Below are positions 7,788-15,112 of a stretch of 32,585 nucleotides of DNA, piece by piece. The DNA lies in assembly GCF_024055575.1 (NCBI RefSeq), contig NZ_JAMXOE010000040.1, forward strand, positions 1 to 32,585, given 5' to 3'. Below the pieces are notes generated by a model. The model made no database searches and was not told the DNA's origin. It saw nothing but the letters and a program-made list of their open reading frames with translations. The stretch's first letter is position 1, and the number at the start of each line of letters is the position of its first letter. The DNA is from Mucilaginibacter flavidus (GTDB taxonomy: Bacteria > Bacteroidota > Bacteroidia > Sphingobacteriales > Sphingobacteriaceae). Made by a program: the position numbers and the translations under genes.

Positions 7788-8138
7788 TTACTTACTATTA
7801 ATTACGGTTTTATCCAGCGTTCCGGCTTTTACTCCGTTTACAAGATCTAATACCGTTAAGTCATCTATTATTACTTTCTTTGACGGTGAGAATAGACTAA
7901 TTATCCACGGTAATACTGTATCTCCTTCTGGCGAAAAATGATCCCTCGGATTCAGATTGTCGATATTAACACTAAATTTTTTCGAATAAGCAAGTATTAG
8001 GTCGATTGCATCATCGCCGTAAATCCTTAGATCATGCTCCAACTTCGAGCTTATCGTAATTTTACTTTTTTTAACCCCCGAGAAATCGCTAATTAGTTCT
8101 TGTATTTCGTGAAAAACTTCTGATTCTAAGTTTGCCAT
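7788..8138 (-). CDS. DUF1493 acyl-carrier-protein-like protein
   Basis: This 116-residue protein resembles the DUF1493 family, a divergent acyl-carrier-like group. Residues 1-90 give the helical pattern VFHEIQELISDFSGV, SSKLEHDLRIYGDDAIDLILAYSKKFSVNI, DNLNPRDHFSPEG. The DLRIYGDDA segment corresponds to the DLGxDSLD/GDD region of carrier proteins. The phosphopantetheine-accepting Ser of classical carriers is not present, since the motif reads GDDA, as in DUF1493 members generally. A short C-terminal segment (VIIDDLTVLDLVNGVKAG) follows. No fatty-acid or polyketide genes are nearby, so its partner is unknown. It lies between the copies of a 63-base direct repeat, together with the YwqK-like lipoprotein gene. 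Confidence 0.75.
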   Translation of the reverse strand: MANLESEVFHEIQELISDFSGVKKSKITISSKLEHDLRIYGDDAIDLILAYSKKFSVNIDNLNPRDHFSPEGDTVLPWIISLFSPSKKVIIDDLTVLDLVNGVKAGTLDKTVINSK

Positions 8139-8183
8139 GTTTTTTCAATAATTAGTGTACATCTGGCGAGTATGCATCGCGGG

Positions 8184-8362
8184 CCTAAAGAGGTGGGGTA
8201 CTCGTAATACGATCAGTTCAAGAGCTAAGCTACATTTTCGCCTTGGGTTGACAAAATGGTTTAAAATAAAATAGCTCGATTTATTATTAAAGCGGGCGAC
8301 TTAAACGTTGTTAAGAACGCGGGCAACCTAAACGCGGGGCGCGAATACGCCACCTCTTTTGG
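8184..8362. repeat. Inverted-repeat-bounded noncoding segment (possible small MITE-like element)
   Basis: CCTAAAGAGGTGG (8184-8196) and CCACCTCTTTTGG (8350-8362) are inverted copies with one mismatch and bound about 180 bases of noncoding sequence. Inside, a 16-base direct repeat GCGGGCrACyTAAACG occurs at 8292-8307 and 8319-8334. There is no reading frame of note. It lies upstream of the DUF1493 gene and just after the stop of the YwqK-like gene (both minus strand). No flanking target duplication is evident, so the mobile interpretation is tentative. Confidence 0.35.
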
Positions 8363-8393
8363 GCTCTTCGCTACATAAGCGCCATAATTAGAG

Positions 8394-8939
8394 CTATTTA
8401 ACAATTGCTCCATTAGTTGTATCCGTTTGTGTCGACGTTCCCGTTTTATCAGGTGCTGGGGGTAAAAGATGATTATCTAAAATTACTTTGCCTTTTTTTT
8501 CATTATAGTCAATTTTCTTATTAAGCAATCCATTTTCAAGATAATATTCCCACACTCCAACTCTTTGTCCATTAGCATAGTTGCCTTTTTCTGCTATCTT
8601 ATGATTATAATAATAGAAAATCCAATATCCATTCGGTTTATCATTGATCAAGTCTCCCCTCGATAGAATTGTTTTTCCATCCTCAAAATAACTTATCGAC
8701 TCTCCAATGCTTTTATTATGCAGGAAAATCTTCTGTGAAGAAAGTTTTTCACTATCGTTCAATTCAATCCACAATCCTTCCTTTTGGCCATTCACAACCG
8801 CTCCTATTACAACGATAGCGCCATTGGACATTTTTTGGGTAATCAATTTTGCATTATCTGTATGCTCGCTGTTTTTGCATGATGCTATCATGCCCACCAT
8901 AGTTAGAGCGATATAGCGTTTTTTTAAGAAATTATTCAT
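8394..8939 (-). CDS. YwqK-like lipoprotein with MORN_2-type repeats
   Basis: The 181-residue protein starts with a lipoprotein signal (MNNFLKKRYIALTMVGMIAS, then Cys21 as the lipidation site). The mature part contains repeats of the MORN_2/YwqK kind: GAVVNGQKEGLWIEL, GDLINDKPNGYWIFYY, and KGNYANGQRVGVWEYYLENG followed by LLNKKIDY. The tail is a proline- and threonine-rich linker (LPPAPDKTGTSTQTDT). In databases this family is often labelled as the antitoxin of a toxin-antitoxin system, but in lipid-anchored Bacteroidota versions that label is not supported by anything visible here, and no toxin gene adjoins it. A surface or periplasmic binding role is more likely. Confidence 0.78.
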   Translation of the reverse strand: MNNFLKKRYIALTMVGMIASCKNSEHTDNAKLITQKMSNGAIVVIGAVVNGQKEGLWIELNDSEKLSSQKIFLHNKSIGESISYFEDGKTILSRGDLINDKPNGYWIFYYYNHKIAEKGNYANGQRVGVWEYYLENGLLNKKIDYNEKKGKVILDNHLLPPAPDKTGTSTQTDTTNGAIVK

Positions 8940-9040
8940 GGGTTTTTTATACTCAATATTTTTCTAATATAACTCTGTGTATTGGCTTGTATTCTTCAAC
9001 TGGTCTAATTGGGCGGCAATATTTTTAAATTCAGAATCCC

Positions 9041-9103
9041 CCCGTTCAAACATTTTCCTTTAATGTCTCAAATTTAAGCGTTTAAATGGCAGTAGTGAAA
9101 CCC
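9041..9103. repeat. 63-base direct repeat, copy B
   Basis: Second copy of the sequence at 7718-7780, matching at 55 of 63 positions by eye and in the same orientation. It lies about 100 bases upstream of the YwqK-like gene (minus strand) and about 40 bases upstream of the NlpC/P60 gene (plus strand), in the divergent intergenic region. Confidence 0.65.
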
Positions 9104-9144
9104 ATCCCTAACTTTACTGGCCGCGTTTTTGCTTCCCCTTAAAC

Positions 9145-9714
9145 ATGCGGTTTAGGATTTGGTGTTATATGATGGTTGTGGTTTTGTCATCGTGCCAAAT
9201 GGTGGGCAAACACGGAGATAACCTCGATACCTCGATGGTGCATAACCACATCCTGCTGGCCCTGGCCGACAGCGCCGGGTACGTAACCCACATCACCACC
9301 GGCAACATCACCCCGCATCAACTGCTTGCCTATGCCGATTCGCTGAAAGGTATCCCTTATAGCACTGCTTCTACCGACCCGGAGTATGGCCTGGATTGCT
9401 CTGGCTTTGTTGCCTGCGTGTTTAACCATTTTCACATAGCGGTACCGCGCAGCTCTGTTGATTATACTTTCATACACCGGCAAATACCATTGAAAGATGC
9501 CAAACCCGGCGATTTAATCCTTTTCACCGGCACCGACAGTACGGAAAGAGTAGTAGGACATATGGGGATAGTTACGTCGGCTGGCGGGAGCGCGGTAAAG
9601 TTTATCCATTCTACATCAGGAAAAAACAAAGGTGTAGTTGAAACAGCAATGGATGGCTATTATTTAAGCCGGTATATAAAAACGATAAGCATATTCCCGC
9701 AAAACGGGAAGTAG
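9145..9714 (+). CDS. NlpC/P60-family cell-wall hydrolase, lipoprotein
   Basis: This is a 189-residue peptidoglycan endopeptidase-type protein. A short signal with lipobox VLSSC makes Cys17 the likely lipid anchor, placing the enzyme in the periplasm on a membrane. The NlpC/P60 fold covers about residues 55-180: LLAYADSLKGIPY, then the catalytic Cys85 in YGLDCSGFVACVF, AKPGDLILFTG, the catalytic His139 in VVGHMGIVTS, and a third polar residue at His155 in KFIHSTSG. The usual triad appears intact. The family cleaves the gamma-D-Glu-diaminopimelate bond or related peptide bonds. It is preceded by a divergent intergenic region and is not co-transcribed with the large operon, which begins 690 bases later. 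Confidence 0.92.
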   Translation: MRFRIWCYMMVVVLSSCQMVGKHGDNLDTSMVHNHILLALADSAGYVTHITTGNITPHQLLAYADSLKGIPYSTASTDPEYGLDCSGFVACVFNHFHIAVPRSSVDYTFIHRQIPLKDAKPGDLILFTGTDSTERVVGHMGIVTSAGGSAVKFIHSTSGKNKGVVETAMDGYYLSRYIKTISIFPQNGK

Positions 9715-9715
9715 G

Positions 9716-9795
9716 GTTAAGTCAATAGTCTTTAGTCGGAAGCGCAAAGGCGAATTCTTGCCTTTTTTGACTAGGATTCAAGACTTTCGACTCAA
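9716..9795. repeat. AGTCGGAAG-type palindromic repeat, copy 2, with terminator-like hairpin
   Basis: TTAAGTCAATAGTCTTTAGTCGGAAG on the left is answered by TTGACTAGGATTCAAGACTTTCGACTCAA on the right. This is the same AGTC/GACT style as 4848-4945, and it again starts directly after a stop codon. In its centre AAAGGC (9746-9751) pairs with GCCTTT (9760-9765) and a T-run continues to 9768, so it may terminate the NlpC/P60 transcript. Confidence 0.5.
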
Positions 9796-9834
9796 TACCT
9801 ACGAGGGAGGAAATTTTTTTAATCCCGTTTTGCA

Positions 9835-10078
9835 AGCTACGGTGTACCCGCATTTTTTTTAGAACCCCATCGGGGTTCAAGGTCGGTAGAAAAAGCACCC
9901 AACAAGTAGTCCGTGCCGTAGGTACGGAACCTCGCCGATTTGCATAATGAGCCATAAATAGTCCGTTAAGTATTGCACCTTACGGCGCAAAAATGATTGG
10001 CGACTGTTTTTCTACCGACCTGTTGCGCCTACGACGCATTGACTTTGCGGCGGGCATTGATGTGGGCACACGGTAGCT
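9835..10078. repeat. Nested palindromic noncoding element between NlpC/P60 and the large operon
   Basis: An outer inverted pair, 9835-9853 with 10060-10078, matches at 16 of 19 positions. An inner pair, GGTCGGTAGAAAAA (9881-9894) with TTTTTCTACCGACC (10007-10020), is perfect over 14 bases. Smaller hairpins sit inside and beside it: GAACCCC/GGGGTTC (9862-9878), CCGTGCCGTAGGTACGG, and TTGCACCTTACGGCGCAA. The TCTACCGAC...CCTACG style is reminiscent of dispersed palindromic repeats in Bacteroidota genomes. Possible reading frames in the region are short, of odd composition, and follow the palindromes, so I treat it as noncoding. The rest of the 9715-10403 gap (about 10080-10403) holds no gene. 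Confidence 0.55.
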
Positions 10079-10342
10079 CAAGAGGGGAAACCGCGCTTTC
10101 CCACGCTTTTTTAATCCTTCGAACACCCATGAACTCAAAACTGACCGCCAATTTTTGAGTGACATAACACCAGCAGGGTAGGAGCCCGGGCTACTTCAAA
10201 TGAAACCTCCTCAAAAAAAGCAGATTAAGGCGTATTCCACATTTCTTACAGACTAATAACAGCGGCACTCTTAATTATAATTCCATCTTAAATTAATTGA
10301 AAATTAATTTTTAGTTCTGCATAAATATTTCCTAATTTTAAA

Positions 10343-10362
10343 TGCTTTATCTCGTTAAAGCA
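10343..10362. promoter_or_regulatory. Small dyad in the leader of the large operon
   Basis: TGCTTTA (10343-10349) and TAAAGCA (10356-10362) form a perfect 7-bp dyad, 42 bases before the first start codon of the operon. It could be an operator or leader hairpin. I could not find a convincing TAnnTTTG promoter in the 240 bases upstream. Confidence 0.3.
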
Positions 10363-10403
10363 ATTAACCTAAATAGTCGGCCTTATCTAATCATTAACCT
10401 ATA

Positions 10404-13400
10404 ATGATACAATTTGTAAGATTTCCGGGCACACAGCTTTTTACCCTTGATGCGGGTTCGCCGGCGGGTAGCGGGTATATGGCATATTTTCTTTCAAAAG
10501 TACCTGACGAATTCCCGGAAACAATAACCATCAACCAATCGTGGGATACTTACATCGGCTTTTACCTGTTCCTGAAAAGCGGGCCGAAGGAAGCGGATAT
10601 GGAAAAATTTGCGGCCGAAGTAACCAAATATTTTGATAAAGAGTATCCCGACCCGGCTTATACCGGGTTTGCCTGGCTTACTTTTAATGATATAGCGCAA
10701 ACCGTAAAGGCAGAAGCGGTTGTTACATCGCTTACCGAAAACGAAACTGTTGCTATTGCTGCAGATACCTCATTCTATTTCGCCAATTACTCCATGCCGC
10801 TAAAACAGCTGGCGCCGATTGTGCCGGTTAAAGATAATGAAGATAATATAGCGGCCTTCACTTACGAGTACCCGCCCTATGAAGGTGCGCCGCCGCCACG
10901 CCGGCCATATAATATTCAACTGCCGTTGGCAGGTGATAAGCGAGGTTCATTATTGGGCCAGGTTAGCCTTGGCGACTTGTCAAGCAATGCAGCTACCGGC
11001 TGGAATGCTTCGTTGTATTATGTAATAAACTACAACAAGCAGGATGTAGCTCAAAACTATCCCCTCTTTGAAACCGGCGCCGACCAGGGCCTGCAGATAT
11101 TGTTTGACTATGTGCTCGACCCTGTTGACCCGCTAAACCCCGATAAATCATACCTCGCATTTACCGGAACATCGTTTTTTCTGAAGAAGAATAACGAAGG
11201 GCAATGGTATATTGAATTAAACGGGCAAAACCAATTGCCCAGCTATTTCCGCACGGTATATGGCAAAAAAGTAAACCTTATACCACTCGTGGATAGTGAT
11301 CATCCGCCCAAACTGGTATTTGAAGAGTTGCCGCCGGTTGATGGCAATCCGCGCTACTACCTTGCGCCGGCGGGCGATTTTGAGCTGGCGGTACAAGGTG
11401 CCGATAAAGCAGAAGGTGTGGTATCTGACTACCTGATATGTGGCCTCTCGGGTGCCGAATCTGTCCAGTTTATAGCTAAATCGAAATTATTCCGGGGCAA
11501 TGTAATGCGTTTTGAGGCCAAACAAAACGCTTACGCTCCGGTATTTCCCATTATAAAAACGGCGATGACAGCCACACCGGCAACACCGCGGTCGGCCGCC
11601 TTAGCAGGTGAAGCCTTTAACCGGCATCTTAATATTTTTCTTACGGCAAAACGGGCCGGGTTAACCGCCGCGCTGCAAACCACCCAGGCCGGTCTCGATT
11701 CAAAATATAAAACATCGTGGATAAATATCCGCCCAAATCCATCTGCAACCGCTGCTGAACGCGCGGAAAAGAAGGCTATCGGCCTGCCAAACCAAGTACC
11801 GGTGTACTATTCCCAACCAAACGACGCCGCACTTTATGACCATGAGGGCGTGAAAGTTGATGTAACTGATGAACTGTTGCAATTGCGCAACACACCCGCA
11901 GCTTTCTTTCCTGAACAGGTAAACCAGTCGCTGCCAATGGTGCCTTATTCAGGCGTGGTTTCTTCCCTCGGGCTTTCGTTTGATGATATACAGCAGTTCG
12001 AAAAGCAAATCATAATCCCGGTACGACGCGATACGGTGACATCTATCCCCCAGGATACGCAAACCAATAATCTTTTGCTTTCGGCTGCCACGCTGCTTAC
12101 TACTACTCCGCAAGGCCTGCTTGCAACCATACCCGATTTTGGCCTCGACTGGCAATCAGTATTGCTGGCAAAAAGCCAGAGCAAGGGTATCGACTATAAC
12201 CTTGAATTTACAAACGGGGTTACAAAGGAACTCCGGGATTCGCTGCAATCAAACCAGCTTTTCCTGGTGGCAACGGAAGCCGCACCGCTCGGCACCTTCC
12301 TGAACAAAATTACCATAGCCGACTGGCCATTCACTATAAATGTGGGCAAGGGGAGCGATAAAGGCGATTTTCGCAACATCATTATATTTAAATTCGCCGG
12401 CGGCAGCCTCGAAAACAGGGTGATGGACACGCAATCATGGTCAAACGCATCCACTTTTAACCAATACCCGGCGCTGGTTTCAAAATGGATAACATCGTAT
12501 ATCGAAACCACGAAACTGAATGCCCAGACAGATACCCGGTACCTCAATTTTCTCGAGATAGTGCAAAACCCAAGCTGGAACGGCATATTGGTTTTAAAGG
12601 TAGATATAGGCGTCGAAAATTTCCCTGATGACCTTAAAGGTTTATTAGCCGGCATCAAGCGCGACGAATTTTATGCGCACCACTTCGGCATGAACGTAAA
12701 CTTTATCGAGCCGGTAAACGGTGAGCTAACGTTGCCAAAAAGTTCGCTATTCGGGCTGATCAACTATATCGATAAGGATTACAGGGCACAGCAGGACACC
12801 CGGGACCACCTGGCCAATTCGCCATTTGTTTCGGTGCAGCAAGCCCCTTCGCCGGTATCAAATACCCAGGCACTGTATGATTTTAAGGTATTGACCTTAC
12901 AGGTGGTATTCGAAAACTCAGAAATAAAGGATTTTGCGAGCAAGATACAGCTCGTTACCACCGCCTGGTTTGATGAACCTGCGCAGCTCAATACCAGCAA
13001 TATGGGCAGCTCATTAAAAAATCAGACCATTGAGTTTAACGGCAGCTATGAAAAGCATAATGGTGTAAACACCTACACATTTGTTACCCGCCCCGGCCAA
13101 ACCTATAAGTTTTTGCTTGAAAGCCAGACCATGAACTATGTGGAGATAGTAAAGGCCCAGTTTTATACCATTACCGACGAAACGAAAGATAATCCGTTTT
13201 TGCTTGCCGGCGTGGATACGGAAAAGATATCGTCGCGTTTTGTGTTTTGGGGCTATATGAATTTTAAACTGATAGAATCGTTCGACTTGTTTTCATTTGG
13301 CGACACGGCCGACCAGAAAAATACAAACAACACGGGGCTTTATTTCTCGGGCCTGGCTGTTAACATGGATTTTATGCTGGATAATGTATCCGGGGACGCA

Positions 13401-14048
13401 ACCGACCGGGTTTTTACTTTCGACCCTGCACGGATGTCGTTCGATTTGTCGCAAAGCACCCCGCGAGCCAATAGCCTGTTCCGTAACTTCCCGATAAACC
13501 TTGCCGGCCTCATCTATTCGAAAAAAGATGACGAATCCAAACCATCCGATCTTGGTTTCCTGCCGGTAGTTATACGTTCAAAAGTACCGGTTAACGGGCA
13601 GTCGCTCACCGAAAAATGGTATGCGCTGTTATACAATCTTAATTTGGGCAGCATGGGCGCACTGGCGGCCAAAGCGGGTTTTGTATCGCAGATATCTACA
13701 GCCTGGAGCCCCGATACTGCGGTGAAGCGCCTGGCCACGGGCATAAAACTACCGGGTGTTGGGGGCCAAAAAACGCTAAGCCTGCAGAGCGTATTAAGCA
13801 TAAATATACAGAGTTTCACCTTTGTGGCAGGGGAGCAGGGTGCTGATTTGGCCTACCTGTTAAAGTTGAATAATGTTAAGCTAAGCATATTGGGTAAAAA
13901 GCTGCCCGGCGCTGCCGATACGCAATTTATACTTTTTGGCGATGCCACAGGCGTTGATAAAACAACGTTGGCCTGGTATGCTGCTTATTACGCACCTAAA
14001 AAAACGGTGACTGCGCCACCAACCGGGCCTTTAACAATTGAAATATAA
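10404..14048 (+). CDS. Large beta-rich protein of unknown function, first gene of the giant operon
   Basis: I cannot name this 1214-residue protein. It begins MIQFVRFPGTQLF with no signal peptide or membrane helix. It is dominated by alternating hydrophobic/polar beta-strand sequence throughout. Landmarks are an early GSPAGSGYMAYFLSK segment, a proline-rich YEYPPYEGAPPPRRPY at about 160, and QNPSWNGILVLKVDIGVENFPDDL near 720. YAHHFGMNVNF follows near 758, SSLFGLINYID near 775, and a C-terminal strand-rich end (LLKLNNVKLSILGKKLPGAADTQFILFGD) near 1150. Paired phrases such as the latter suggest a conserved uncharacterised family with a defined C-terminal domain. It ends with a proline-threonine tail. 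The next gene starts 5 bases after its stop, so translation is probably coupled. Role inferred only from context: a structural component of the same assembly as the giant LysM protein. Confidence 0.85.
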   Translation: MIQFVRFPGTQLFTLDAGSPAGSGYMAYFLSKVPDEFPETITINQSWDTYIGFYLFLKSGPKEADMEKFAAEVTKYFDKEYPDPAYTGFAWLTFNDIAQTVKAEAVVTSLTENETVAIAADTSFYFANYSMPLKQLAPIVPVKDNEDNIAAFTYEYPPYEGAPPPRRPYNIQLPLAGDKRGSLLGQVSLGDLSSNAATGWNASLYYVINYNKQDVAQNYPLFETGADQGLQILFDYVLDPVDPLNPDKSYLAFTGTSFFLKKNNEGQWYIELNGQNQLPSYFRTVYGKKVNLIPLVDSDHPPKLVFEELPPVDGNPRYYLAPAGDFELAVQGADKAEGVVSDYLICGLSGAESVQFIAKSKLFRGNVMRFEAKQNAYAPVFPIIKTAMTATPATPRSAALAGEAFNRHLNIFLTAKRAGLTAALQTTQAGLDSKYKTSWINIRPNPSATAAERAEKKAIGLPNQVPVYYSQPNDAALYDHEGVKVDVTDELLQLRNTPAAFFPEQVNQSLPMVPYSGVVSSLGLSFDDIQQFEKQIIIPVRRDTVTSIPQDTQTNNLLLSAATLLTTTPQGLLATIPDFGLDWQSVLLAKSQSKGIDYNLEFTNGVTKELRDSLQSNQLFLVATEAAPLGTFLNKITIADWPFTINVGKGSDKGDFRNIIIFKFAGGSLENRVMDTQSWSNASTFNQYPALVSKWITSYIETTKLNAQTDTRYLNFLEIVQNPSWNGILVLKVDIGVENFPDDLKGLLAGIKRDEFYAHHFGMNVNFIEPVNGELTLPKSSLFGLINYIDKDYRAQQDTRDHLANSPFVSVQQAPSPVSNTQALYDFKVLTLQVVFENSEIKDFASKIQLVTTAWFDEPAQLNTSNMGSSLKNQTIEFNGSYEKHNGVNTYTFVTRPGQTYKFLLESQTMNYVEIVKAQFYTITDETKDNPFLLAGVDTEKISSRFVFWGYMNFKLIESFDLFSFGDTADQKNTNNTGLYFSGLAVNMDFMLDNVSGDATDRVFTFDPARMSFDLSQSTPRANSLFRNFPINLAGLIYSKKDDESKPSDLGFLPVVIRSKVPVNGQSLTEKWYALLYNLNLGSMGALAAKAGFVSQISTAWSPDTAVKRLATGIKLPGVGGQKTLSLQSVLSINIQSFTFVAGEQGADLAYLLKLNNVKLSILGKKLPGAADTQFILFGDATGVDKTTLAWYAAYYAPKKTVTAPPTGPLTIEI

Positions 14049-14053
14049 TCGCT

Positions 14054-15091
14054 ATGGCAAACATTACTCTTCTACATTGGAATATAGAAACTTACGGGCC
14101 TGCCAAGTACTTTAATGCCAACAACGCAAATTTTGTGAATTATATAGCCCGGCTGGTGCTTAATGTAAATGCGGATATTTTTGCGATGGTTGAAGTTAAA
14201 AACAGCACGTCGTTAGTTGTACCCCCGATAATTTCGACTGCAATTTGCGCTTTACAGGGGCTTTTATTTGATCCATGGCGGTCTGTACGGGTAAACAGCG
14301 GCTATAATAATGAAGCCTACATAATAATGTACCGTACCGACAGGAATTTTTTACCAATAGACAATGCATTAAACACCGGTGCTAATATAATTCCAGACAA
14401 TGGGCTTGGCATGGATAATGTTGCCGGCAACAGGATAAACTTTCCGAGCAGGCATACTGCAAAGGGGGGCAGAAGGCCATTCTATGTAACTTTTGAAACA
14501 ACTGATACCAACCAAAGATTCTCCGTTATCTCGTACCACGCCATGTTTGGCGTAGCGACCCCTTACGGCATTATCCGGTTGCCCGACCTGAATTACATTA
14601 CCGAATTTGACGATGGCACTCCGATTGACGCGAGCCTTATATCGGGCGATTTTAACGTTGATTATAATATCGATTTTGCATACTATGCTAATATGCTTGC
14701 CCTGCCAACGGAAGAGGCTACAAATGACAATACCAGTTTAAAAAACAATCCCCTCGGAGGAAACGACCCGGCAACGTTCCTGGCAAATGCCTATGATAAT
14801 ATTTTTCAAACGGTTATTACAGGTATGACGCCCACAGGCGACGTAACTAACCTGATGATTGAATCGGCCGTTGTGAATGGACCGCAGCCACCGCCGCCTG
14901 CTGCACAACCCCATGTTGGGAATTTATCAGCTGAAGCAGGGGCGTTTAATATAGCCGCCTTAAACAATTACCTGGCGCGTATAGCCAACCCGATAGTTGC
15001 CTTACCACCGGTTGATATGGATACGGCGTGGGACTTTGTGAGAGAAGGCATCAGTAATCATTACCCTGTTGCGGTAACGGTAACCATATAA
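14054..15091 (+). CDS. Endonuclease/exonuclease/phosphatase (DNase I-like fold) protein with altered last motif
   Basis: This 345-residue protein shows the ordered motifs of the EEP superfamily: LLHWNIETYG with Asn10, IFAMVEVKN with Glu47 as metal ligand, ISYHAMFG with His162, ISGDFNVDY with Asp199 and Asn201, and the C-terminal SNHYPVAV with Asn335-His336. In typical members the last motif is S-D-H, where Asp orients the catalytic His. Here Asp is replaced by Asn, which may reduce or change activity. No signal peptide is present. A proline-rich insert (PQPPPPAAQP) lies near 280. It sits 5 bases after the first giant gene and 21 bases before the second, so it belongs to the same operon. Substrate could be nucleic acid or a phospho-lipid or phospho-sugar, and is not decided by sequence. 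Confidence 0.85.
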   Translation: MANITLLHWNIETYGPAKYFNANNANFVNYIARLVLNVNADIFAMVEVKNSTSLVVPPIISTAICALQGLLFDPWRSVRVNSGYNNEAYIIMYRTDRNFLPIDNALNTGANIIPDNGLGMDNVAGNRINFPSRHTAKGGRRPFYVTFETTDTNQRFSVISYHAMFGVATPYGIIRLPDLNYITEFDDGTPIDASLISGDFNVDYNIDFAYYANMLALPTEEATNDNTSLKNNPLGGNDPATFLANAYDNIFQTVITGMTPTGDVTNLMIESAVVNGPQPPPPAAQPHVGNLSAEAGAFNIAALNNYLARIANPIVALPPVDMDTAWDFVREGISNHYPVAVTVTI

Positions 15092-15112
15092 AAAATTAAA
15101 CCGATTATTAAC

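Noticed and set aside
8394..8939. YwqK-like lipoprotein as antitoxin of a toxin-antitoxin pair
   Set aside because: There is no adjacent toxin gene, and the protein is predicted to be lipid-anchored outside the cytoplasm.
9722..10165. Two short minus-strand frames (77 and 61 residues) in the NlpC-operon gap
   Set aside because: They run through the nested palindromic element, have no recognisable domain, and their composition follows the repeats.
12194..12658. 154-residue minus-strand frame inside the 1214-residue gene
   Set aside because: Shadow of the long + strand frame, with no domain and no start or promoter context.
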